A program made the position numbers and the translations under genes. Shown here in pieces: positions 24,954-32,084 of a stretch of DNA of 35,127 bases. The DNA comes from Terriglobia bacterium (GTDB taxonomy: Bacteria > Acidobacteriota > Terriglobia > Acidiferrales > UBA7541): contig JAIQFG010000081.1 of the NCBI GenBank assembly GCA_020073375.1, positions 1 through 35,127 on the forward strand, given 5' to 3'. Under the pieces are notes generated by a model, which was not told the origin of the DNA, did not search any database, and saw nothing but the letters and a program-made list of their open reading frames with translations. Numbering within the stretch: position 1 is the stretch's first letter; every line of letters begins with the position of its first letter.

Positions 24954-25597
24954 TAAAACCTCCGCAGCAGTGCGGGCAAATCGCGGATGGTTTCGATCAA
25001 CGCGTCGGGGGAAGCGGCGCGAAGCCTCCCCGGCACGGGCGAACCGCCCAGCACGCCAATTCCGCATACGCCGGCCCGGCGCGCCATTTCCATATCCTCC
25101 GGCGCATCGCCAACGTATACGCACGCTTGCGGTTCCAGCCGCAGTTGGTCCATGGCCATACGCAGCGGGGCGGGATGCGGTTTGCGGCGCGGCGCGTCCT
25201 CGCTGCACACTTTGGCGCGAAACATCTCCGAAACCTGATGCTCGCGAAGCTGCCGCCGCACGCGCGACCGGCTTCCGCTCGAGACCAGCGCCAGCGTGAA
25301 GCGGCGGTCCAGCGCGCGTAGAACGCGCATGGCTCCGGGTTGCAGCTCGGGCTGCTGTTTTTTGTAGAAGCGCATCCACAGGCGATCAGCCTGCTCCCAT
25401 TTCGCGCGAGGCAGCCGCGCCGCGCGGTACACGCGATGCCAGTTCGGAGAATAGTGCCGCTTGAGTTCTTCCATACTGAAGCTCATCCCCAGCGCGTCAA
25501 ACATGCCGAAATATGCCTGCGCGTCGGCCGCGAAGGAATCCAGCAGTGTGCCGTCCCAATCGAAGACGATGCATTCGGTGAAATTTTTTCTGTCCAT
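24953..25597 (-). CDS. HAD-family hydrolase (phosphoglycolate-phosphatase-like)
   Basis: 214 residues. Motif I VFDWDGTLLDS gives nucleophile D13 and acid D15; motif II is LVSSGS; the motif III lysine is probably in RRKPHP; motif IV is YVGDAPEDMEMA. A helical cap lies at about 20-85. The layout matches phosphoglycolate phosphatase and PGMB-like HADs, which remove phosphate from small metabolites; the substrate cannot be read from the sequence. The ATG at 25597 begins the standard N-terminus. The last codons run up to repeat D. It is leftward and convergent with purE. Confidence 0.9.
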   Translation of the reverse strand: MDRKNFTECIVFDWDGTLLDSFAADAQAYFGMFDALGMSFSMEELKRHYSPNWHRVYRAARLPRAKWEQADRLWMRFYKKQQPELQPGAMRVLRALDRRFTLALVSSGSRSRVRRQLREHQVSEMFRAKVCSEDAPRRKPHPAPLRMAMDQLRLEPQACVYVGDAPEDMEMARRAGVCGIGVLGGSPVPGRLRAASPDALIETIRDLPALLRRF

Positions 25598-25708
25598 GTG
25601 CGTGAGGCGGTTTCCGGAAAACGCGGCGCTAATTTGTGCCGCCCGGCAATCTTCATTTCCGCCGGAAGAAAATTAACATGGATTCAGGGTTGTCCGCCCG
25701 GCGGCATT

Positions 25709-25783
25709 GTAGCGCCGGCGTCTCGCCGGCTCTTTACCTCACGCTGGAAAACGCAAACCCTGCCGGCGAGACGCCGGCGCTAC
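25709..25783. repeat. REPIN-like hairpin pair, family B, copy 2
   Basis: GTAGC plus GCCGGCG-TCT-CGCCGGC at the left, and the exact inverted copy ending CGCTAC at the right; the spacer is about 30 bp. The best preserved copy of the family in the window. Confidence 0.8.
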
Positions 25784-25855
25784 GAAAGGCGGGCGCTCCA
25801 TGATCGGAATCACGGGCAGGGTTCCACTGGCATCGAGCGCCGCGGAAAATGCGAG

Positions 25856-26383
25856 CTACTGTTTCATAAAACGGGAGGGAATGGGTTCTTCCCGGTGGAA
25901 GGAAATATCGTCGAAGCACACGGCGACCGAATGCCAGCCGGAGCGGGACGCGGGTTCGGCGCGCACCACGTGGGCTTCGGTCGTCATGCGAACCGTGCCG
26001 CGGCCCAGGGGACGATCGACCAGGCAGACCTCGAGTTCCAGCGGGGTTCCCGGCTCAATGTGTTGGGGGCAAAGAAAAAGGACGCCGCTCGAGCTGATGT
26101 TGCTAGTCCGCAGGGACTGGAGCCGGTGCCCGCGCTGCCCGGCAATGCGCTTAAGCCGCAGTGGCAAGCTGAGCTTGGCGCGCGTGTAGCTGCGCCGTTC
26201 GGCCACCGGGCGGACCGCATGGGTGGGAACTCGCGCCATGCCCTTGGGCTTCGCGCGCGTGGTCCAGGACGGCGTTTCCACCACGGAAGTCGCCGAACTC
26301 GCCGACAATTTCTTGATGGCGACGGGTTCGCCGCCTCTGGAATCGGATTGGTGCATGATTTTTGTGTGTCGAGCAGTGCGCAT
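25856..26383 (-). CDS. PilZ-domain protein with complete c-di-GMP motifs
   Basis: 175 residues. An N-terminal unstructured, basic and Ser-rich stretch (about 1-58) precedes a PilZ domain with R64-SYT-R68 and N95-I-S97-S-S-G100, the two motifs that bind cyclic di-GMP. The barrel strands LSLPLRLKRI, GVLFLCPQHIEPGTPLELEVCL and GTVRMTTEAHVVRAEP follow. The ATG at 26383 is preceded by GGGAGA at good spacing. There is no output domain, so it is probably an adaptor or a module acting on a partner. It is the second PilZ protein within 6 kb. Confidence 0.9.
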   Translation of the reverse strand: MRTARHTKIMHQSDSRGGEPVAIKKLSASSATSVVETPSWTTRAKPKGMARVPTHAVRPVAERRSYTRAKLSLPLRLKRIAGQRGHRLQSLRTSNISSSGVLFLCPQHIEPGTPLELEVCLVDRPLGRGTVRMTTEAHVVRAEPASRSGWHSVAVCFDDISFHREEPIPSRFMKQ

Positions 26384-26753
26384 AGGTCTCCCTTGTTCTA
26401 AACGCCTCTGGCACGGCTCGCAGACACTATCCCTTGCGCAAAACGCCTCGTCAATTCGCGTTCCGCGGGGATTGTCCTAATACACAACTCCCCGCGGGTT
26501 CGCGCTTCTCGCAGGAGCATGGCCCGCAACCAGCGATTGGGAGAGCCCGGCTTAGGCAGTTCTCTGTAGCGCCCGCCTTCAGGCGGGCATCCCGGCGCCG
26601 AGCTGCAAGTGCCCGCTTGAAGGCCGGCGCTACATCGGGCGTACCCGGGTGTACACACACGTCCGATATGAGCGCGCAGTTTGAGCGCAAGATTCGGATA
26701 GCACGGCAAGACGAGATTCCGATATTGTGAATCCGGAAGGAGCAAGGCTATCC
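26384..26753. other. 370-bp divergent intergenic region with one repeat
   Basis: Between the PilZ (leftward) and ada (rightward) starts. It contains the family C repeat at 26566-26633. Open frames here are produced by the repeat and by antisense extension and are not called. No Ada-box-like repeat was recognised upstream of ada. Confidence 0.5.
26566..26633. repeat. REPIN-like hairpin pair, family C, copy 2
   Basis: GTAGC plus GCCCGCC-TTCA-GGCGGGC at the left; the right arm is an inverted copy with two or three substitutions, ending in CTAC. Confidence 0.75.
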
Positions 26754-27884
26754 GTGAATACGAGTTCCATGGGGCCATCGAATTTCTCTGAAAGCGTCCG
26801 GCGCAAATATCTCGCTGCGGTCGCTTCGCGAGATGCGCAAAGCGACGGCGCATTCGTGTACGGCGTCCGCTCGACGGGGATTTATTGCCGCCCTTCCTGC
26901 CCGTCCCGGCGCCCGGATGCCAGGCATGTTCTGCTCTTCCATGTGCCCGACGAAGCGGAGCGCGCCGGATTCCGAGCCTGCCGCCGGTGCCATCCGCGCG
27001 AGCAGCGCCGCGACGCGCAAGCGGAAATGATCCGGCGGGTATGCAGGGAAATCGAAACAAGCGAAGACGGCCGCGCCGGCCTGAACCGCCTGGCAACCGT
27101 GGCGGGCCTCAGCGCCGCGCACCTGCAGCGCACGTTTCGCAAGGCCCTGGGCATTTCTCCGCGACAATACGCCGACGCGATTCGCGCGGCAAGATTGAAA
27201 TCCAATTTGAGAAAGGAAATTGACGTGACTACTGCATTGTATGAAGCGGGATACGGCTCGGCGAGCCGCCTGTACGAGCAATCGAACGCGCAACTGGGGA
27301 TGACGCCCGCCACCTACGGCCGGGGAGGCCGCGGGATGAACATCACCTACACGATCGCGGACAGCGCGCTGGGCCGCGTGCTGGTGGCCGCGACTGATCG
27401 CGGGATCTCCGCCGTCAGCCTGGGCGACGACGACGCGCGGCTGACCGCCGCTCTGCGCGAGGAATATCCCCGCGCGGAAATCCGCCGCGCTTCGGGGGAA
27501 CATTCCGGCTGGGTGCGCGCGATTGTCCGTCATTTGTCGGGACAAAATCCCCGCCTCAACCTTCCCACCGATGTGATCGCGACCGCCTTTCAGCGGCGCG
27601 TATGGGAAGCGCTGCGGGCGATCCCGTCCGGGGCGACGCGAACGTATTCGGAAATGGCGCGCGAATTGGGAGACCCGAAGGCGACGCGGGCGGTGGCTCG
27701 CGCCTGCGCTACCAATCCCGCCGCCATAGTCGTGCCGTGCCATCGCGTGGTGCGCAAGGACGGATCGCTCGGCGGATACCGCTGGGGTTTGCAACGCAAG
27801 GAACAATTGCTGCGCCGGGAACGGACAAATTCGACACGAGCGAATAATCTGGTAAAAACTCGGAAGACTGCGGCGGCGAGTTAG
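26754..27884 (+). CDS. ada: bifunctional Ada: methyl-phosphotriester sensor and O6-methylguanine-DNA methyltransferase
   Basis: About 376 residues in the full three-part Ada layout. The N-terminal domain holds the zinc cysteines C45, C49, C76 and C79 (IYCRPSCPSR and FRACRRCHP), where one Cys takes methyl groups from phosphotriesters. An AraC-type helix-turn-helix follows (about 108-188), then the methyltransferase domain with acceptor C329 in VVPCHRVV and the R-x-A-R-A-C helix before it. Ada repairs alkylated DNA and, once methylated, activates its own regulon. The GTG at 26754 is chosen for the AAGGAG 11 bp upstream; a GTG at 26727 and an ATG at 26769 are alternatives. It stands alone; no alkB or alkA is adjacent. 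Confidence 0.93.
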   Translation: MNTSSMGPSNFSESVRRKYLAAVASRDAQSDGAFVYGVRSTGIYCRPSCPSRRPDARHVLLFHVPDEAERAGFRACRRCHPREQRRDAQAEMIRRVCREIETSEDGRAGLNRLATVAGLSAAHLQRTFRKALGISPRQYADAIRAARLKSNLRKEIDVTTALYEAGYGSASRLYEQSNAQLGMTPATYGRGGRGMNITYTIADSALGRVLVAATDRGISAVSLGDDDARLTAALREEYPRAEIRRASGEHSGWVRAIVRHLSGQNPRLNLPTDVIATAFQRRVWEALRAIPSGATRTYSEMARELGDPKATRAVARACATNPAAIVVPCHRVVRKDGSLGGYRWGLQRKEQLLRRERTNSTRANNLVKTRKTAAAS

Positions 27885-27962
27885 CCTGGTTCTGTCGGCA
27901 ATCGCTCAGCGGGTGGAAGCCATTCGGCGCAAGACGCATGGCGAGGCGGTTGGTGGCAGTTG

Positions 27963-28037
27963 GTGGCGCCGGCGTCTCGCCGGCGGGTTTCGTCTGTGCG
28001 CGCAATCGCAAGAGCCGCCGGCGGGACGCCGGCCCAC
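27963..28037. repeat. REPIN-like hairpin pair, family B, copy 3 (diverged)
   Basis: Left arm GTGGC plus GCCGGCG-TCT-CGCCGGC; the right arm is an inverted, more mutated copy ending CCAC. GTGG replaces GTAG at both ends. Between the convergent ends of ada and the FAD-oxidase gene. Confidence 0.7.
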
Positions 28038-28106
28038 AAAAATCAACGCGCTCATCTCTTGCGTGAGCCCGATTCCATGGATTGAAATTCGGGACAGAAT
28101 CTTTAA

Positions 28107-29498
28107 CTAAGCTTCCGGCTCGGGAAACAGTGTGCCGCGGCCCAGGATCCAGGCCGGGTCCAGGCGGCGTTTGACGTCCTTCATCGCTTCGATTTCTTCC
28201 TGCGAAAACTGAAGGGGGAGCAGGTGGGCCTTGCGCTTGCCGAGGCCGTGCTCGCCCGAGACCGTGCCGCCGAGCTTCACGGCCTCGCGCGCAAATTCCA
28301 GCAGGATTTCCGCGGCCTGCGCCGACTCTTCTTTTGCGGGGAGAATATTCACGTGCAGGTGCGCGTCGCCGATATGGCCGAAGATCACGTAGCGGCCGCG
28401 AAATCTCCCGTCGAGCCGCGCGCGATAAAATTCAAGCATTTTGCGATTGTGTTCCACGGGCACGGCGCAATCGGAGCCTATCTTCAGGCAGCCGGTGCGG
28501 CGCAAGGTTTCGTTCACCAGTTCCGGCAGGCTGTGGCGGAACACGCGAAAACGCTCGCGGTCCGCGTTCGAGGTTCCAAACCAGGAGCCGTCCGCCAGGG
28601 CATTCGCGCGCGTGATGCGATCCAGCCAGCGCTGCGTTTCGGGGTCATCTTCACCCGCAAGTTCCTGTTCGATGAGAATCGCAGCGGCCGCCGCGCGCGG
28701 GATTTCCGGGAAGCGCGCGCGAAGCAGGTCCAGCGAAGGCTTGTCAAAATACTCGATCATCCGCGGTGCGGCAGTGGCGCGCCAGTCCTCGACGGCGTTT
28801 AACGCGTCCGTGTCGGTTGCGAAGAAAATCACGCCTCCCAGAATCGCGTCCGGCGCCGGGAGCAGTCTCAATTCCGCTTCGGTGATCACGCCCAGCGTGC
28901 CTTCGCTGCTGACAAACAGATCGATCCAATCCATGCCCGGCGTGAGCGTATAACCGGCGGCGTGTTTTGTGCTGCGCGGAGCCGCAATCGAGGGAACAGG
29001 AAAACGAACGGCCTCTCCGCGGCGAACGCGCAGGATTTCTCCGCCGGCCAGGACCACGTGGAGTCCCAGTACATGCCGTCGCGTCGCGCCGTATTGAAAG
29101 CTGCGCGATCCGCTGGCGTTGGTGCCGATCGTGCCGCCGACGCAGGCCGTCATTTCGGTTGGATCTGGCGCGTAAAATTGGCGTGTTGCGGCGGCTGCGG
29201 CCTGCAGGTCTCGAAGCAGCACTCCCGCTCCGGCAACCGCGCTTCCAGTTTTGATCTCGAGGCGCGAGAATTTCTCCAGCGACAGCAGCCAGCCGCCCTG
29301 CGGGACGCGCCCGCCGGTCACGCCTGTCCCGGCCCCCGAAACGGTCACGGGAATTTTCTCGCGAGCCGCCCGCTGCAAAACTTCGGCGACGCCCTGCTCG
29401 TCCTCGGGAACGAACAGACGATCCGCTCGGCCCCGGAAGCCCGAGGCGTCTTCGAGATAGGCCGGATTGATTTCGGAAGTTTCGTAAACCGGAAGCAC
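28107..29498 (-). CDS. FAD-linked oxidase, GlcD/D-lactate dehydrogenase type
   Basis: 463 residues. The N-terminal FAD domain of the PCMH fold shows IPVTVSGAGTGVTGGRVPQG and CVGGTIGTNASGSRSFQYGATRRHVLG. The C-terminal FAD-oxidase domain has GHIGDAHLHVN and SGEHGLGKRKA, the conserved His-containing motifs of GlcD, D-lactate and D-2-hydroxyglutarate dehydrogenases. These enzymes oxidise 2-hydroxyacids to 2-oxoacids. The exact substrate is open, and GlcE/GlcF subunits are not present, which favours a one-subunit enzyme. The start is GTG at 29498 with TGGAG upstream. Confidence 0.92.
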   Translation of the reverse strand: MLPVYETSEINPAYLEDASGFRGRADRLFVPEDEQGVAEVLQRAAREKIPVTVSGAGTGVTGGRVPQGGWLLSLEKFSRLEIKTGSAVAGAGVLLRDLQAAAAATRQFYAPDPTEMTACVGGTIGTNASGSRSFQYGATRRHVLGLHVVLAGGEILRVRRGEAVRFPVPSIAAPRSTKHAAGYTLTPGMDWIDLFVSSEGTLGVITEAELRLLPAPDAILGGVIFFATDTDALNAVEDWRATAAPRMIEYFDKPSLDLLRARFPEIPRAAAAAILIEQELAGEDDPETQRWLDRITRANALADGSWFGTSNADRERFRVFRHSLPELVNETLRRTGCLKIGSDCAVPVEHNRKMLEFYRARLDGRFRGRYVIFGHIGDAHLHVNILPAKEESAQAAEILLEFAREAVKLGGTVSGEHGLGKRKAHLLPLQFSQEEIEAMKDVKRRLDPAWILGRGTLFPEPEA

Positions 29499-29651
29499 GG
29501 ATACGCTCCAGGGCGCGATCGAAGCAGTGATGATAGCAAATATGCAAGGCAGCGGGATTCAACCAATCCGGCTAGCACACCCGGCGGGGAGTGTCGCGAG
29601 AGCAGTCTTTGGGGAAGACAAATGCTCCGGCCAATGCGGCGCCTTGTTCTG

Positions 29652-29722
29652 ATGGCGCGGGCATCTTACCGGCGGGTTTTCGCGGGGCAAACATCAAAAC
29701 GCCGGCGGGACGCCGGCGCCAC
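29652..29722. repeat. REPIN-like hairpin pair, family B, copy 4 (diverged)
   Basis: The right arm is well preserved (inverted GTGGC plus GCCGGCG-TCC-CGCCGGC). The left arm is decayed (GCGGGCATCTTACCGGC). It lies between two leftward genes. Confidence 0.65.
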
Positions 29723-29749
29723 GAAAACCGTTCGTTCCGTGCGGAGGCG

Positions 29750-30463
29750 CTATTGCGGCTGAATTTTCGTTGTGCCGTGCGGCCAATGCGCTTTGAACTC
29801 GGCATCCGGGATGCGCACATTGCGCGCCATGTTCTTGTACCGGATGATGAAATAATCGCCCGATCCGGTCTCGAAGAACTGCTGTTGCACGGGAAGCCAG
29901 GTGGTTTCGTCAAGCCACAGCTGGATTTTGGAAAGTTGCTGCTTCACTTCGTCGGTCTTGGGCACCAGTTCCAGGAGGGCGGTTTTCTTGTTGTCGATCG
30001 ACTCCTCGCCCTTGAGAGTCATCGTGTAGCTTTCCGTCAGCGATTTGCCGGAAGTGCCGAAGCCCAGGAGCAAAAACTGATCGACAACGGATTTTTTCTT
30101 GCCGAGATTGTATTCCTCGACGCGGCGGATTTTGGGATTGTAGATGTAGAAATTGTCGCCGTCGCGCAGGATGGTCCGCGGGTCGGGCTGGGTGAGTTCG
30201 ATGCGCATCTTGTCGTCACGGCGCACCAGGATCCTGCCGGATTCGGTGGATTTATCGTTGACCACCACCGTCACTTTCGTTCTTTCCAGGTCCGCCGTGA
30301 GGCTGTGGAAGTCCGCCGCCTGCGTATCCATCTGCTTGAGAACGTTTTCCAGCGTTACGTTGCCGCCCTGAGACGCAAGAGGCGCGGCGGTGGAAATAAG
30401 CGCGGCGCCGGCCATGACGCAGACGGCCCCCAGAATGACTCGAACGATTCCTGAAAACCTCAT
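29750..30463 (-). CDS. LolA-like outer-membrane lipoprotein carrier/sorting protein
   Basis: 237 residues with a signal peptide (about 1-28). The mature part shows the LolA/LolB fold pattern: LENVLKQMDTQAADFHSLTADLERTKV, GRILVRRDDKMRIELTQPDPRTILRDGDNFYIYNPKIRRVEEY, and a C-terminal IQLWLDETTWLPVQQQFFE. LolA carries lipoproteins across the periplasm; Acidobacteria have several relatives of this fold whose roles are not known. The ATG at 30463 follows a G-rich stretch and starts directly at the signal peptide; a GTG at 30505 would add 14 residues before it. It is divergent from folP. Confidence 0.85.
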   Translation of the reverse strand: MRFSGIVRVILGAVCVMAGAALISTAAPLASQGGNVTLENVLKQMDTQAADFHSLTADLERTKVTVVVNDKSTESGRILVRRDDKMRIELTQPDPRTILRDGDNFYIYNPKIRRVEEYNLGKKKSVVDQFLLLGFGTSGKSLTESYTMTLKGEESIDNKKTALLELVPKTDEVKQQLSKIQLWLDETTWLPVQQQFFETGSGDYFIIRYKNMARNVRIPDAEFKAHWPHGTTKIQPQ

Positions 30464-30675
30464 CAGCGCAGCTTCCCCCCTGATCCGCCCCTCTTCGATT
30501 CCCACGGATTAAAGTTCTTTTGCGCGTTCATTCAACCCCGCGCAATCCCCATTGAGCAGGCATCCTACCACACATGGTTCGATCCCCTTTGCTCGTCCCC
30601 GGTTGCGGGTTCCAGGATGCCACGCCGCGGATTTCGCGCGATTGATTCCCGCGTAGAAATTCCGGAGGCTTTCGG

Positions 30676-30681
30676 TATGAT
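30676..30681 (+). promoter_or_regulatory. possible -10 box of a near-leaderless folP message
   Basis: TATGAT ends 9 bp before the ATG of folP. No good -35 box is found at the right distance, so this is tentative. Confidence 0.3.
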
Positions 30682-30690
30682 CGTTACCGG

Positions 30691-31572
30691 ATGTTTCACC
30701 GCAAACATTTTCGATTGCGCCTTCGTTCGCGCACGCTGCGGCTGGGCGAACGCACACTGGTCATGGGCGTGCTGAATATCACGCCGGATAGTTTCTCGGA
30801 CGGCGGTGCGTATCTGGATTCCGAGGCGGCAGTGGCCCGCGCGTTGCAGATGGAACGCGACGGCGCGGACATCCTCGATGTGGGCGGCGAATCGACGCGC
30901 CCCGGGGCGGCGCCCATTTCCGCGGACGAAGAACTGCGGCGGATATTGCCCGTCATTGAAATGTTGCGAGGCAAGCTGCGCATTCCCATGTCCGTGGATA
31001 CGCAAAAGGCGGAGGTGGCGCAAAGGGCGCTGGAGGCAGGCGCCGAAATCCTGAACGACGTCTCGGCGTTGCGCTCGGATCCGCTCCTCGCCAAGGTGGC
31101 GGCGCGGGGCCGCGCGCCCATGATCCTGATGCACATGCGCGGCGCCCCCCAAACCATGCAGCGGCAGCCTTTCGCGCGCGATGTGATGCGGGCCGCGATC
31201 ACCGGATTGCGCGAAACGATGTCGCGCGCCCGGCGCGCGGGACTTGCGAAATCGCAACTGCTGCTCGACCCCGGAATCGGGTTTGGAAAAAGTCACGAGC
31301 AGAATTTTGAAATTCTTGCGTGCCTACCGGAATTCGCGCGGCTCGGATGCCCGCTGGTGATCGGGACCTCGCGAAAGTCGTTTCTGGGGAAAGCGCTGGC
31401 GCGCAACGGCGAGCCCGCCCTGGCGGCCGGTGAGCGTCTGCTGGGAACGGCTGCGACCGTAACCGCGTCGATCCTTGGCGGCGCGCATATTGTGCGCGTG
31501 CATGACGTCGCCGAGATTGCGCGCGTCGTGCGGGTGGCCGATGCGATTCTCAATGCCGGGGCGGGTGCGTGA
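30691..31572 (+). CDS. folP: dihydropteroate synthase
   Basis: 293 residues, TIM-barrel fold. It condenses p-aminobenzoate with dihydropterin pyrophosphate in folate synthesis and is the sulfonamide target. Signatures are VMGVLNITPDSFSDGG (about 24-39), DVGGESTRPGA (about 63-73), the DPGIGFGKS loop and GTSRKSFLG. The ATG at 30691 gives a short N-terminal extension before the first strand, as in other DHPS; no clear ribosome site precedes it. A long perfect inverted repeat follows 20 bp after the stop. No other folate gene is in the window. Confidence 0.96.
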   Translation: MFHRKHFRLRLRSRTLRLGERTLVMGVLNITPDSFSDGGAYLDSEAAVARALQMERDGADILDVGGESTRPGAAPISADEELRRILPVIEMLRGKLRIPMSVDTQKAEVAQRALEAGAEILNDVSALRSDPLLAKVAARGRAPMILMHMRGAPQTMQRQPFARDVMRAAITGLRETMSRARRAGLAKSQLLLDPGIGFGKSHEQNFEILACLPEFARLGCPLVIGTSRKSFLGKALARNGEPALAAGERLLGTAATVTASILGGAHIVRVHDVAEIARVVRVADAILNAGAGA

Positions 31573-31592
31573 CCCGGACTATAAATAGCGTT

Positions 31593-31671
31593 GTCATTCC
31601 GAGCGAAGCGAGGAATCTCTCCGTGGTGTTAGACCAGGAAAGGAGGGATTCCTCGCTTCGCTCGGAATGAC
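31593..31671. repeat. perfect 25-bp inverted repeat element, family E
   Basis: The left arm (31593-31617) begins GTCATTCCGAGCGAAGCGAG and the right arm (31647-31671) is its exact reverse complement; the 29-bp spacer is unrelated. Each arm also contains its own small palindrome around GCGAAGCG. It lies between the convergent folP and small basic protein genes. The arms lack the GTAG head of the other families. Confidence 0.8.
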
Positions 31672-31697
31672 GTGCAATGGATATTGCAGGAATCGCA

Positions 31698-31922
31698 TTA
31701 AGAAAGTTTTGCGCGGGATCGCGAAGTACCGCGGCGCGAGCGCGCACGCGCGGGCTTGGCTGCATTCTTGCGGCTGATTGAAGCTGCCTCTGCGGCCATC
31801 TTGTGGATTTGCTTGCGCGCCGCATCGGCCTGTTTCGGCGGCAACTGCGAAAGCCGCTTTTCGACGGAATCCACGATCAATTTAAGGACTTTCTCGAATT
31901 CGGTCTTCCCGGGCCTGGCCAT
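31698..31922 (-). CDS. small basic protein, unknown function
   Basis: 74 residues. An amphipathic helical half (FEKVLKLIVDSVEKRLSQLP, then KQADAARKQIHKMAAEAASI) is followed by an Ala/Lys/Arg-rich tail (AKPARARSRRGTSRSRAKLS). The tail looks suited to binding nucleic acid. The ATG at 31922 starts a well-formed helix; a 17-codon extension upstream has no support. A GGGGGA lies about 12 bp before it. No named family is recognised. Confidence 0.65.
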   Translation of the reverse strand: MARPGKTEFEKVLKLIVDSVEKRLSQLPPKQADAARKQIHKMAAEAASISRKNAAKPARARSRRGTSRSRAKLS

Positions 31923-32084
31923 GGATCGCGATTCCCCCGCACCAGAATTATCAGGCAGCAAGGCACGAAACAAGGCCGCAGGGAAGCGCGTGCCCCTTTT
32001 GGTAAATCCTGCTTCCGGGCGATGGGCTATACTCCCGGCCAGGCTGGTTTTGTTTTAAGAGAATGCCGGCCGGAGTGAATCCCG

